64,000 nt of DNA from Roseiflexus sp. (GTDB taxonomy: Bacteria; Chloroflexota; Chloroflexia; Chloroflexales; Roseiflexaceae): NCBI GenBank assembly GCA_017743475.1, contig JAGHYV010000007.1, forward strand, positions 1 through 64,000, in the 5' to 3' direction. Positions 54,271 to 63,479 of the stretch are shown here, piece after piece. The notes below the pieces were generated by a model. That model was not told the DNA's origin. It searched no databases and was given only the letters and a program-made list of their open reading frames with translations. Each line of letters starts with the position of its first letter. The first letter of the stretch is position 1. The position numbers and the translations under genes were made by a program.

Positions 54271-55537
54271 TCTTCGCCCAATCTGTTGCCTGAAACACCA
54301 GTGATGCGCGCCAGTTCAGCCCACTGACACGACAAAACCGGGCTATGATGAATAGCGACGTCGCTGCGCGTGCAATACTGGTCGCTACAGCTGCGCCTGC
54401 TGCACCGGCGAAGGGCACAAGCGCCAGCGAACCGGCGATCACAACGCTGCACCCGAGCCAGGCGGCGGTTGCCGGTGTTTCCGGTTGTTCACGCGCATTG
54501 AAATAGACCGACAGGATCGTGCCGGGTGTGCCAAGCGCAGCGCCAATGCAGAGCAGCAGCGCCACCGGTGCAGCCGGACGGAATGCCTCGCCAAACCCAA
54601 CCGGCACGACCAGAAATGCGCCACACCCGATCATCAGCATCAGCGCCAGTGCACCAGTAGAGGCGTAGCGTGCTGCGGCAGCGACGCGCGCTGTGATCAA
54701 TGCAGGATGCTGTCCTGCCAGACGCGGCAGCAGGATGTTGGTCAGCGTGTTCGGCATCATCAGCGCTACATCCGCAAAAACGACCGCTATCGAGTAGATG
54801 CCAGCCTGCGCGATAGGCGCGAAACTCCCCAACACGAGCAGACTGCTGCGCAAGAACAACAGTCCGGCGAGGTTGCCGCGGAACGATTGCAGTGCGTAGC
54901 GCATAAACGCCGGAAGTTGCGGTGTGCGACATTCGGTGGCGCCGACGCGCTGAACAGCAGCAACGAGCAGGATGAGCGTAGTAAGTTGCACTCCAATCAC
55001 AACCGCCGTGATTGCTTCAAACGTCTCAATATCCATCAAAAAACATACTGCAAGCGCAGAAGTATAGAGGATCGCCGAAACAACATTGACGTTGTTCGTT
55101 GATCGGATACGGTTTAATCCGACCAGGATCGCATTGAATATCGACGTGAGAATAAAAATCGGCGCTAACAGCGCAATCACCAGGATCATGTTCAGATCTG
55201 CCAATGCCAGGGGCATGAATGCAATCGCTGCACCGATCAGCGCTCCTGCGAGGATGGCGAGACCGATGGCATAGATCAGACCGGTGCGCATCAGCCACAG
55301 CGCATGGTTTGCAGCACGTGCGACAAAGTAGATCGCGGCGCTATCCGAGCCGAAGAGCGCTACCCCGCCGATCAGCGCCGACCATGCGAGTGCGGTTGCA
55401 AGCAGACCTTTGCCTTCAGGACCAAGCAGTCGCGCCTGCAGAATTGCTGCGATCACTAGGCATCCCAGCGTGATCAGACGCATGGCGTAGGTCTCAGCCA
55501 CGAGACGTGCAACTCCTGGTTGTGGTCGATGCGCCAT
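54215..55537 (-). CDS. wzx: Wzx-like polysaccharide flippase
   Basis: The 440-residue protein has about twelve helices of the MATE/MVF fold. The N-terminus LVAETYAMRLITLGCLVIAA, then LLGPEGKGLLATALAW, is typical of polysaccharide-export flippases; the middle RYALQSFRGNLAGLLFLRSS is also family-like. It moves lipid-linked repeats to the outer face. ATG at 55537 follows GGGGAAAG. It begins 17 bases after the Wzc stop and overlaps the polymerase. Confidence 0.9.
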   Translation of the reverse strand: MAHRPQPGVARLVAETYAMRLITLGCLVIAAILQARLLGPEGKGLLATALAWSALIGGVALFGSDSAAIYFVARAANHALWLMRTGLIYAIGLAILAGALIGAAIAFMPLALADLNMILVIALLAPIFILTSIFNAILVGLNRIRSTNNVNVVSAILYTSALAVCFLMDIETFEAITAVVIGVQLTTLILLVAAVQRVGATECRTPQLPAFMRYALQSFRGNLAGLLFLRSSLLVLGSFAPIAQAGIYSIAVVFADVALMMPNTLTNILLPRLAGQHPALITARVAAAARYASTGALALMLMIGCGAFLVVPVGFGEAFRPAAPVALLLCIGAALGTPGTILSVYFNAREQPETPATAAWLGCSVVIAGSLALVPFAGAAGAAVATSIARAATSLFIIARFCRVSGLNWRASLVFQATDWAKSERKIHALYEQVIRARRA

Positions 55538-55554
55538 CGTGCGCTTCTTTCCCC

Positions 55555-57375
55555 TCATTGATGAGGCGTCCTGCCATTCCGCCGCTCGTCCAGACCCCGC
55601 ACCGCGGTCGCGCTGGTCATTGCCGGTTGTGCGTCGGGGTGCGCGGTCATATCTGGCGCATGCCGGTGAACTGCTCCCTCCGCCACGTCCGATGCGCCAT
55701 AGAGCGTCTGCCCGCCGCTACTCATAACCAGACCCGATGTATCGACGACTCCTGGAATAGCATTGCGACGTCGTCCCCGTTTGAACAGTCGGCTCAACAA
55801 CCCGCGACGACTGCGCTTCCGGTTCTGTCCGTAGTAGTAGTAGTAGTAATGGTCATACCCGCCCTGTTCTTTTGTCACCCGGTTCAGGACGACCCCCTGC
55901 GGCTCGACTCCCGCCTGGAGCAACTGATCGCAGGCGCGGCGCAACTGACTGGTGCGCGTAACTCCAGCCAGCACCACCAGCAGCGTGGCATCGCAGATAT
56001 GCGCCAGCGGTATCGCATCCGCCACGGCAAGAATGGGAGGGCTGTCGAACACCACCACATCCGCCATGCGTTTGAGTTCATCGATCAGGTCAAGCATCTT
56101 CTTCGAACTGACCATCACTGCCGGGTCGGAGGGAACCGGACCACTTGGCAGCACCAGTAGATTTTCCAGACTGGTGGCGATCATGTGGTTGTATAGGCTG
56201 TCCGACGGATCGCGCACCAGCGCCGTCGTCACGCCGCGCAGATTGGCATGGCGGAAAAAGCGGTGCAACGATGGACGCCGCAGGTCGGTATCCACCAGGA
56301 TGACGCGCTTACCGGAGCGCGCAATCGCCAGCGCCAGGTTCGCCGCAGTTGTGCTCTTCCCTTCTCCAGGACTGCTGCTGGTCACAAGTAGCGTATGCAG
56401 CGGCTTCTCAAATCGGGCGATCTCCAGTTTGACGCGCAACATCTGGTACGCTTCGGCGACCTGCGAGAACGGATCTTTCAGCATCACCAGTTTGTCTGAT
56501 GGCTCCGCGCCGTCAATTCGCCCGATGGCTGCCAGCATGCCAACGTGAGTGGCAGTGGTCACGTCTTCGGCAGAACTGACCCGATCACTGAGATATTCAA
56601 TTAGCAGCGCCAATCCAATCGCCAGCAACAGACCGGCGACAGCCGCCATTGCAGTGTTCGTCACGATCCGTGGGCGCACGGGAGTCGCCATGGGAACGGC
56701 GGTTTCTACCACATTGACACTATTGGTCAACTGCGCTTCGGCAAGCCGCACCTCTTCCAGGCTACGCAGCACTGTCGCATAACTGCTGCGGTACTGCACC
56801 AGCGCCTCCTCCAAGCGTGCCCGCCGCGTCGAGTTGTCAATATCGCGTAGGACGGCAATTTCCGCCTGCGTTGCATCGATATCCGCCTGAAGTTTGGCAA
56901 TCTCGTTCATCAGGCTGCGTTTCGACTCGGCGAACCGTTCGGACTGCAACTCACGGTTTTGCTCACTGAAGACGGCAACGATCCGGTTGGCAATATCGGC
57001 AGCGCGCTGCGGATCGATGTCTTCAACGGTCACAACGATCAGTTGCGTGTCGCGGATCGGGCGCACGCGAACACGCTCGGCAAGCAATGGCGGGGCAATC
57101 GAGAGATTCAGTTCACGCACAACGTCTTCGAGCACTGGACGTTTCACCAGCAATTCGGCGTAGGTGCGTGCCAGACGCTCTGCGGTCAGCACTGCCTGAT
57201 AGTCGGGTGACGAACTGCCGGCCGGCGCCTGATTGATCAGCAGGGTGGTCGAAGCTTCATAGATCGGCGTCATCTGGCGACTGACCAGGTACGCTGCGCC
57301 GCCAGCGATCAGCGTCATCAACAGCATGAGCCAGAGCCAGCGCCAGAAGAGAGTCAGGTAACGTTGCAGAGTCAT
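55555..57375 (-). CDS. wzc: Wzc-type chain-length determinant and BY-tyrosine kinase
   Basis: The 606-residue protein has a Wzz domain with helices near residues 12-32 and 240-260, and a coiled-coil. A kinase domain follows with intact Walker A SSSPGEGKSTTAANLAL (about 332-348), Walker A' ILVDTDLRRP (about 359-368) and Walker B VVFDSPPIL. A C-terminal Tyr cluster, GGYDHYYYYYYG, is encoded by about six TAC triplets and serves as autophosphorylation site in such kinases. It controls polymer length and export. ATG at 57375 was preferred; a GTG lies 6 codons upstream. Confidence 0.92.
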   Translation of the reverse strand: MTLQRYLTLFWRWLWLMLLMTLIAGGAAYLVSRQMTPIYEASTTLLINQAPAGSSSPDYQAVLTAERLARTYAELLVKRPVLEDVVRELNLSIAPPLLAERVRVRPIRDTQLIVVTVEDIDPQRAADIANRIVAVFSEQNRELQSERFAESKRSLMNEIAKLQADIDATQAEIAVLRDIDNSTRRARLEEALVQYRSSYATVLRSLEEVRLAEAQLTNSVNVVETAVPMATPVRPRIVTNTAMAAVAGLLLAIGLALLIEYLSDRVSSAEDVTTATHVGMLAAIGRIDGAEPSDKLVMLKDPFSQVAEAYQMLRVKLEIARFEKPLHTLLVTSSSPGEGKSTTAANLALAIARSGKRVILVDTDLRRPSLHRFFRHANLRGVTTALVRDPSDSLYNHMIATSLENLLVLPSGPVPSDPAVMVSSKKMLDLIDELKRMADVVVFDSPPILAVADAIPLAHICDATLLVVLAGVTRTSQLRRACDQLLQAGVEPQGVVLNRVTKEQGGYDHYYYYYYGQNRKRSRRGLLSRLFKRGRRRNAIPGVVDTSGLVMSSGGQTLYGASDVAEGAVHRHAPDMTAHPDAQPAMTSATAVRGLDERRNGRTPHQ

Positions 57376-57523
57376 ACCATGCTCACTTTGCACGCAACTC
57401 GCGGAAGGTCTCCGCTTGTCTCGACTGTAGCATCACCAGCGCGCAGCAGCGTCTGCTTGTTGGGCAATCGCGCCTATGCTGGATGGCGTATCTTGTCGGG
57501 TGTCGTCCCTGAGCAATGCTACA

Positions 57524-57632
57524 GGGGAAGCGACGTGCGGGGAGAGGACCCCGACACGATTTCAACGTTCAACGTTCAACGTTCAACCTTCAACGGGGGA
57601 AGCAACGTGTGGGGCGAGGATCCTGACACGAT
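57524..57632. repeat. 37-base direct repeats around a TTCAACG heptad run
   Basis: GGGGAAGCGACGTGCGGGGA... (57524-57560) and GGGGAAGCAACGTGTGGGGC... (57596-57632) are near-identical and 72 bases apart. Between them TTCAACG repeats four to five times (57561-57595). The block lies between the lone receiver gene and the Wzc gene, and could affect transcription of the locus. Confidence 0.75.
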
Positions 57633-57643
57633 GCCTTCAATGG

Positions 57644-58129
57644 TCACCGATATTTCGGAGAAAACGTCGGTCGCGCCGGATCGGAGACTGCCAGTTGCTG
57701 CAGGGCGCGGGTGGCGAACCCCGTGTCGAACAACACTTCTCCGGCGAGGATGCGTTGCAGGGCGCTGACAAGATCGTTGGGGGCGGCAGCGGCGGGCAGA
57801 TAGCCGGTCACTCCGATCCGCAGCGCTTCGAGAAGGCAGGGGGGATCGTCAATATCCGAAATAATGACGACAGCGATGCCGGGGAGAGCGCGAATCGCCT
57901 GGCGAGCGACGGTCAGCCCGCTCAATCGCCGCAGCGAAATATCGAGCAGCGCCAGGTCGAAGCGTCGGTGCCGCACGTAGTCGAGCGCAACACGTCCATC
58001 GTCAGTCTCGGCGACCAGCATGGTCTGGGGAAGGCATTCCAGCAATGAACGGAACAGTGCGCGCCTTTCGGCTGCTGCCGCAGCAAGCGTGCACACGCAA
58101 CCTGGCGTCGGCGCTCCTGAGCAATCCAT
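57644..58129 (-). CDS. Stand-alone receiver-domain protein
   Basis: The 161-residue protein is a CheY-like receiver with the phospho-acceptor in LALLDISLRRLSG and IISDIDDP and GYLPAAAAPNDL at later positions. The usual paired acids at the end of strand 1 are not obvious, as the region reads CTLAAAAAERR, so phosphorylation is uncertain. No DNA-binding domain follows. AAGGAACC precedes ATG 58129. It lies between the LuxR-type regulator and Wzc and may tune either. Confidence 0.8.
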   Translation of the reverse strand: MDCSGAPTPGCVCTLAAAAAERRALFRSLLECLPQTMLVAETDDGRVALDYVRHRRFDLALLDISLRRLSGLTVARQAIRALPGIAVVIISDIDDPPCLLEALRIGVTGYLPAAAAPNDLVSALQRILAGEVLFDTGFATRALQQLAVSDPARPTFSPKYR

Positions 58130-58267
58130 AGGCGGTTCCTTGCAACTCGCTCGATCTCCAGCGCTGGATATATCGTAGCGAAGCAACTGCCAGGGCGCGT
58201 CTGCCGATTGGCTATCCGTTGCCTATGCCGTTCGGCGGAGTTATTGCTATCCGTCCATCCAGAACGC

Positions 58268-58948
58268 CTACGACAACGAAACCAACCCCAACTCCAGTGC
58301 GCGCACCGCTGCTTGGGTGCGATCCGAAACACCCAGTTTGGCAATGATATGCTCCACGTGAACTTTGACCGTCCCTGGACTGATGATCAGTTCACGCGCA
58401 ATCTCGCGGTTGGTCTTGCCCTGCATCAACAGACGCAGCACCTGCTGCTCACGCGCGGTCAACGGCTCGACCGGCGGCTCATCATCGGGTGTGGCGCTTG
58501 CCATACGCCGCAGCGTCTGCATAACCAGATCGGGGTTCAGGAACGCGTCGCCGCGCAGCACCTGCCGCACTGCGCCGATGATCTCGCGCCGACTCGCGTC
58601 CTTTAGCAGGTACCCGGCGACGCCGGCGCGCAGCGCGTCCATTAACGCATCCGGCTTCGCCTGCACCGTCACAATAATCACCCGAATGGCGGGGCGCAAT
58701 GCCTTGATCCGCCGCGTCACCTCGATACCGTCCATCCCAGGCATCTGCAGGTCCATCATCACCAGGTCTACCGGATGGCGCGACACAAAATCAAGCGCGG
58801 CGGCGCCGTCGCCTGCCTCACCGATAACTTCGATGCCCGGTTCGTGCATCAGCACCGCCGCAATCCCGGCGCGCGCCAGTTCGTGATCGTCTACTATCAG
58901 CACGCGCACAGGCGAAGACGTGGTTGGAGCAGTCGGGTTGACCGTCAT
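58268..58948 (-). CDS. NarL/LuxR-family response regulator
   Basis: The 226-residue protein has an N-terminal receiver domain (VLIVDDHELARAGI; acceptor in LVMMDLQMPGMDG; KDASRREI) and a C-terminal LuxR-type helix-turn-helix (LTAREQQVLRLLMQGKTNRE then IARELIISPGTVKVHVEHI). GGAGAAGCG precedes ATG. It is encoded next to its histidine kinase with a 12-base gap, and probably sets expression of the exopolysaccharide locus downstream. Confidence 0.95.
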   Translation of the reverse strand: MTVNPTAPTTSSPVRVLIVDDHELARAGIAAVLMHEPGIEVIGEAGDGAAALDFVSRHPVDLVMMDLQMPGMDGIEVTRRIKALRPAIRVIIVTVQAKPDALMDALRAGVAGYLLKDASRREIIGAVRQVLRGDAFLNPDLVMQTLRRMASATPDDEPPVEPLTAREQQVLRLLMQGKTNREIARELIISPGTVKVHVEHIIAKLGVSDRTQAAVRALELGLVSLS

Positions 58949-58960
58949 GACGCTTCTCCT

Positions 58961-59875
58961 CTATCTCCGCTGTTCTGGCAGCGCACCATGTTCGGGGGCG
59001 CACGTACCAGCGCTGATCACGTCGATTGGTGTGCGCGGCTTGCCGGTTTCCCGCAGCGCGATGTTCAGAGATGTCGCATCATCCGAATCCGGTGGTTGAA
59101 CGTCCAGCGGTATCGTTATGACAATTGTTGTGCCAGCGCCGGGACGACTCTGAATATTGATCGTGCCTCCCAGCAGCGCCACGCGCTCCCGCATCCCTGC
59201 CAGACCGAAACGTGCGGCTGGAGTCTTCTGCGGATCGAAACCGCACCCATCGTCAGCGATCGCAAGGTGCACGTATGCGCCATTGCGCTCCAGGTTGAGC
59301 CACACGCGACAATGCCCCGCGTGGCGACGCACGTTCTGCAACGCCTCCTGCGTCATTCGGAAGAGCGCCAGTTCGATGTCCGCTGGCACGGAACCAATGT
59401 CGGCGATGTGCAGTGTTACCTGCCACCCATCACGGCTCAACGCCGTCGCTTCCGCACGAATAGCGTCTGCCAGGCAGCGCCCATCGAGTGGCGCTGGCAG
59501 CGATCCAGCGATGACCCGACGAACCTCATCGGCGGCGCGGCGGGTCAGCTCAATGGCGCGTGCGAGCGCTTCGCGCGCCTCCGGCGAACGTGGACGGTAG
59601 ATGCCGCTCAGGGATTGGAGGTGCAAGTATGCAGCAGTAATGTGCTGCGCCACGCCATCGTGCAGTTCACGGGCGATCTGGCGCTGCCCGGCGCGCCGCG
59701 CTCCGGCAAGCATGCTACGCAGCAGACAGATCTCTGACTCGCGCTCGGCAAGCAGCAGCAACAACTGCTCACGTTCCAGGTGCTGTGGTTCGGGAAAAAG
59801 GCGTGTCGCCGACGGACGCATGCGATCAAGGGGAATCGAAATGGGCTGCGAGTGTTCCAGGATGAAGTGTGTCAT
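58961..59875 (-). CDS. NarX/LiaS-type histidine kinase without membrane segments
   Basis: The 304-residue protein has a HisKA_3 dimerisation motif, RQIARELHDGVAQHITAAYL, with the phospho-His in ELHDG, and an ATPase domain with MTQEALQNVRRHAGHC, ADDGCGFD, and GLAGMRERVALLGG. The N-terminal 50 residues form a coiled-coil without hydrophobic helix, so it is soluble and may sense a cytoplasmic signal or a partner. It forms a pair with the response regulator. The ATG has no strong Shine-Dalgarno site. Confidence 0.92.
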   Translation of the reverse strand: MTHFILEHSQPISIPLDRMRPSATRLFPEPQHLEREQLLLLLAERESEICLLRSMLAGARRAGQRQIARELHDGVAQHITAAYLHLQSLSGIYRPRSPEAREALARAIELTRRAADEVRRVIAGSLPAPLDGRCLADAIRAEATALSRDGWQVTLHIADIGSVPADIELALFRMTQEALQNVRRHAGHCRVWLNLERNGAYVHLAIADDGCGFDPQKTPAARFGLAGMRERVALLGGTINIQSRPGAGTTIVITIPLDVQPPDSDDATSLNIALRETGKPRTPIDVISAGTCAPEHGALPEQRR

Positions 59876-60070
59876 AGTTGTGCTGCATTGTCGTGCTCGA
59901 ATAAACTACGCCTCCATCATAATGCCATGATGCAGCGCCAATGATTGCGAAATGGTTGCTAAAAGTCATCAAAAACCGATTGTTTATGGATGTGCATAGT
60001 AAGTTTTGCGTCTACTATGCATATTCGTAAAATCGTCATCGAATTGCAAGAATAGTAACATCACTAGACA

Positions 60071-60370
60071 CTACACGAGTTCTAGAAGTCTGGTGATGGG
60101 CATTTCCGGGTGGTTCGGCGAGCAGCAGCCGGTAATCGAGGTCAAAAAGCGTGGTAATTTGAATAGGATCAGCGCAGTATCGATGTTAAATACTGCGATA
60201 ATCGGGGAGCAAAACTCGAGAAACGTGTATATCACGGCAATAAAATCTCCATTAACCTCTCCCCTGTATATACACAGATTGTGCATTATCTTTTGCTTCC
60301 GCAAACCCTGTACGCTGTGATAGAACATAAAAAGACCCAGAGGCACGCTCAAAAGAAGAAAGATGTTCAT
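60071..60370 (-). CDS. Small membrane protein of unknown function
   Basis: The 99-residue product has a first helix (MNIFLLLSVPLGLFMFYH) and a second (FIAVIYTFLEFCSPIIAVFN), with a basic loop between. ATG at 60370 follows GGAAGG by seven bases. Base composition is more AT-rich than neighbours. No family is recognised. It lies alone between the kinase gene and the methyltransferase. Confidence 0.5.
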   Translation of the reverse strand: MNIFLLLSVPLGLFMFYHSVQGLRKQKIMHNLCIYRGEVNGDFIAVIYTFLEFCSPIIAVFNIDTALILFKLPRFLTSITGCCSPNHPEMPITRLLELV

Positions 60371-60586
60371 GAGCATCCCTTCCACATGTTCCTCCTCGAA
60401 ATTCGGCAGTCGTTCATTCGGCACACAATTATCGGCATTAGGACGAGATAGGCTTCTGGACTCTGGAGTGTGGCGGCATGTCGCTGTTGTCTCACAATCG
60501 TCCAAGGCGCCAGACTTGCTCTCAGCATTAGCAGGCGTGCCGCCTTGCCAGCGCTGGACGCATCAGATAATGAGCGGGCACCAGGG

Positions 60587-61443
60587 CTATGTTGTTTTCT
60601 CGAACACGATCAGTTCATATGCAATCATCCCACGCGCCAGGCATTCCTGAAGCGCTACGCTGCTGGAGATACTCTGCGCGAACGGATGCACCCCGCTGAC
60701 CAGGCGCAACCCTTCGCGCGCCGCGCCTGCCAGCAACCGAGGAAGGCGGTGCAGTCGCAGCGCACCGGTCAGGTCGCGGGTTGTACGGAGCGCGAATCCG
60801 GCGCGGCGCGCCGCAGCGATGGTCTTGTCGAGCGGTTGCACTCCAGGGACGCGCCACCCTTCCCGGAACACTTTCAACCGGTGTTCCTCGGCTGCATTTG
60901 ACGACGCGCGCACAACAACATCGTCGCAGATGATCAGGCGCCCACCGGGAACCAGTGCTGCATGCGCCTGTTCCAGGGCGCGCTGCGGATCATGGGAGTG
61001 GGCGAATGCCTCGATAGCGACCGCAATGTGAAAGCATGGCGTACATGGAAGGTCATGGAAATCAGCGGTGATCACTGCCGCGCGCGGGGCAGAATCCGCC
61101 GCGCAATCCGCGCCTGCGTTATACTCAGGGTCACGCCTGCCATTCGCGCCTCTGGCAGCGCGCGCGTGCAGTATGCCAGCGTTTCGCCTATACCGCATCC
61201 AAGATCGATCAGGTGCAATCGCACGGGAGGCGACGCTTCCAGAAATGTCTGCACTTCCTCTATCACCAGCGCGTTCACCCGCTGCAATGCAGCATCGAAG
61301 GTCGTCACCGATGCGTCCCAGAGCGTGCGATGCACGGCATACGACCGGTTGCCCAGCCCTGCGGCGCGAAACGGGAGCGTGTTCTGTTCATAATAGCGCC
61401 GGACTGCGCGGATCGATGCTTCGGAGAGTGAAAGTGACTGCAT
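60587..61443 (-). pseudogene. SAM-dependent methyltransferase gene with a frameshift
   Basis: The first frame (from ATG 61443) holds the N-terminal part, with LHLIDLGCGIGETLAYCTRA as SAM-binding motif I. Near 61090, in a CCCC run, the frame shifts and the rest, VITADFHDLPCTPCF then LVPGGRLIICDDVVV and FALRTTRDLTGAL, continues to 60587. Joined, it is a normal class I methyltransferase of about 285 residues. It may be a real break or a homopolymer error. No clear Shine-Dalgarno site precedes ATG. Confidence 0.8.
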
Positions 61444-61458
61444 CGATGTGTGCTCTCT

Positions 61459-61890
61459 TCAAGTGACGCGGCGATCAGCAACTTCCTTTTTTCCAATGTC
61501 CACGGTTCTGCCGGGTTCAGCAGGCGGATTGGCGTTCATCGGCGCGCCCGGCATGTCAACCTGCCGGATCAGCGTTTCAACGGTGGCAATGTCCCGCTTC
61601 AGATCAGCTTCCATTGCTCGCAGAAGGCGCAGGATGCTATAGTAGCGATGGCGGACGACGAAGAGCGTCGGACGCGCAGAGGGACGCTGGCGTGTCGCCC
61701 ATCGCCACCAACCGTATGCGCTGCCGATCGCCATGCCGCTCCCGCCGATCAGGATCGCAACCCACGGCATTCCTGCGAACCATGCTGTCGCTACAAACCC
61801 GATACCTGCGAGAACCAGCGCCCCGCGTACTTGCCGCCATACAGGAAGCATGCGATCAGGCAGGAATGGATTGTATCTGAGGCGTTGCAT
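61459..61890 (-). CDS. Small two-helix membrane protein
   Basis: The 143-residue product has two adjacent helices (GALVLAGIGFVATAWFAG and AILIGGSGMAIGSAYGW) and a basic, coiled-coil-like C-terminal region. ATG at 61890 is the first that avoids overlap with the divergent hydrolase gene; no Shine-Dalgarno site is visible. It precedes the methyltransferase by 15 bases. Function unknown. Confidence 0.6.
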   Translation of the reverse strand: MQRLRYNPFLPDRMLPVWRQVRGALVLAGIGFVATAWFAGMPWVAILIGGSGMAIGSAYGWWRWATRQRPSARPTLFVVRHRYYSILRLLRAMEADLKRDIATVETLIRQVDMPGAPMNANPPAEPGRTVDIGKKEVADRRVT

Positions 61891-61900
61891 ACGGTACAAT
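61871..61900 (+). promoter_or_regulatory. Putative promoter of the beta-lactamase-like gene
   Basis: TTGTAT (61871-61876) and TACAAT (61895-61900) are 18 bases apart. The AGGAG site of the downstream gene follows at a suitable distance. It overlaps the 5' end of the divergent small membrane gene. Confidence 0.4.
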
Positions 61901-61930
61901 GATTTCGTCGTCTGAACCAGGAGTGTACCG

Positions 61931-62923
61931 ATGATACCAGATACGCATCCTGCAGACAACCTGTTGCGTCCGTTCGATGGGAATGTTCCGGGTATAAGCG
62001 TACTACTGCTGGTCGATGGCAATGCCGTCTATGCCCGCTCGCTGGGAATGGCGGACCTGGAGCGCGGCTCAGCAGTCACCATTGCCACAAACTTTCGCCT
62101 GGCATCGTTGACGAAGCAGTTCACGGCGGTTGCTATCCTGCGGCTGGCAGCGCATGGCGCGCTCACGCTCGATATGCCAATAGCATCCTTTTTTGAGCGC
62201 ACGCCTGCATTCTGGCGTCAGATCAGCATCCATCATCTGCTCACCCATACATCCGGGCTGGTTGATTATGAGGAACTGATTGAACCGGATGCCGCCACAC
62301 ACCTATGTGACCGTGATGTTCTCGACCTGGTGCGACGTGTCGAACGCAGCTATGCTGCGCCAGGTACTGCCTTTCGCCACAGTAACACCGGATACTGCCT
62401 GCTCGCTCTGATTGTTGAGCAGGTCGCTGGACAACCCTTTGCAGTGTTTCTACGGGATCAGGTGTTCACACCGGCTGGCATGCACTTCTCTGCTGTCTAT
62501 CAGGGAGAGGGAAGCGTCATTCCCCGGCGTGCCTATGGCTATTCGCTGCGTGACGGCGTCTTCGTGCGCACCGACCAGAACCTCACGAACGCTACCCAAG
62601 GCGATGGTGGCATCTACAGTTCGACAATCGATCTCGAACGCTGGGATGTGGCGCTTGCCAGCGACGCGCTTCTTCCCGAAGCATGGCGCGCCGCCATGTT
62701 CACGCCCTACGTCACCACGCCTTCCGGTGATCACTACGGCTATGGCTGGTTTCTGACGAACATCCGCAGTGAACGCGCCGCCTATCATACCGGCGAGACG
62801 AATGGCTTCCGCACTGCCATGGTGCGCCTGCTCGACCGCCGCTGCACGGCAATCGTTCTGGCGAATCGCAGCGAGGCGGAACCGCTGCCCATCGCGTGGG
62901 CGCTGGTAGAGACTGCTCAATAG
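61931..62923 (+). CDS. Serine hydrolase, beta-lactamase/PBP4-like (class C fold)
   Basis: The 330-residue protein has the SxxK motif in LASLTKQF (catalytic Ser-Lys), a later SNTGYCLLALIVE standing for the Tyr motif, and HTGETNG for the KTG-like box. ISIHHLLTHTSGLVDYE is a family signature. No signal peptide is present, so it may be cytoplasmic, where such proteins act as esterases or peptidases. AGGAGTG precedes ATG. It is followed by a broken Uma2 gene. Confidence 0.9.
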   Translation: MIPDTHPADNLLRPFDGNVPGISVLLLVDGNAVYARSLGMADLERGSAVTIATNFRLASLTKQFTAVAILRLAAHGALTLDMPIASFFERTPAFWRQISIHHLLTHTSGLVDYEELIEPDAATHLCDRDVLDLVRRVERSYAAPGTAFRHSNTGYCLLALIVEQVAGQPFAVFLRDQVFTPAGMHFSAVYQGEGSVIPRRAYGYSLRDGVFVRTDQNLTNATQGDGGIYSSTIDLERWDVALASDALLPEAWRAAMFTPYVTTPSGDHYGYGWFLTNIRSERAAYHTGETNGFRTAMVRLLDRRCTAIVLANRSEAEPLPIAWALVETAQ

Positions 62924-62945
62924 AACAACATATGTGGAGACCACG

Positions 62946-63465
62946 ATGGCGCAGACAACTCCGGCGACCGATCCAGGTTACCTGCTTGAGAAACTGGTGC
63001 GTGAACAGCGGATTAAGCTGGAAGTAACCGGCGGCGTACCAAACCTGGCGTTTGCTCCCCAGTGTACGGCATCAGAAGGTCATTGATCGCATTCGTGCAA
63101 CGATCGCTCCGATTGCCGGGCGGGCAGACGAATGCGGATGTTATCATCTCGCTGATGTTTCGCTGATCTTCCCCGACGGGTCGTATCGCCGTCCCGATAT
63201 TGCCATCTTCTGCGTTGAACCGCCCGACATCGATGAAGCGTGGGAATGTGTGCCTGAAGCAGTGATCGAGATCGTCAGTCCTGGCTATACGGAAGAAGAC
63301 CTGAGCATCAATCCGCCCTGGTATCTGTCGCAAGGCGTCAAAGACGTCCTGATCGTCGAGCCGCATGAGCGCTGGGTGCGCCACTTTAGTCACGGTCGTT
63401 CGCCTGTCACCCATCCGTGGCACTATACTGCCGAGTTGCACTGCGGTTGTCGGGTGACCATCTGA
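62946..63465 (+). pseudogene. Uma2/DUF820 gene with a frameshift
   Basis: ATG at 62946 (GGAGACC upstream) opens a frame that reads YLLEKLVREQRI and GGVP, then shifts around 63037-63042 (CCAAACC). The other frame goes on TWRLLPSVRHQKVIDRI, FPDGSYRRPDIAIFCVEPP, EAVIEIVSPGYTEED, and DVLIVEPHERWV, as in Uma2 proteins. Removing one A would restore a protein of about 173 residues. It could be a decayed gene or a sequencing error. Confidence 0.8.
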
Positions 63466-63479
63466 ACGCGCTTATGGTC

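Noticed and set aside
58775-59737. A 320-codon plus-strand frame opposite the histidine kinase and regulator
   Set aside because: It is a GC-driven shadow frame; the minus strand shows complete kinase and receiver motifs.
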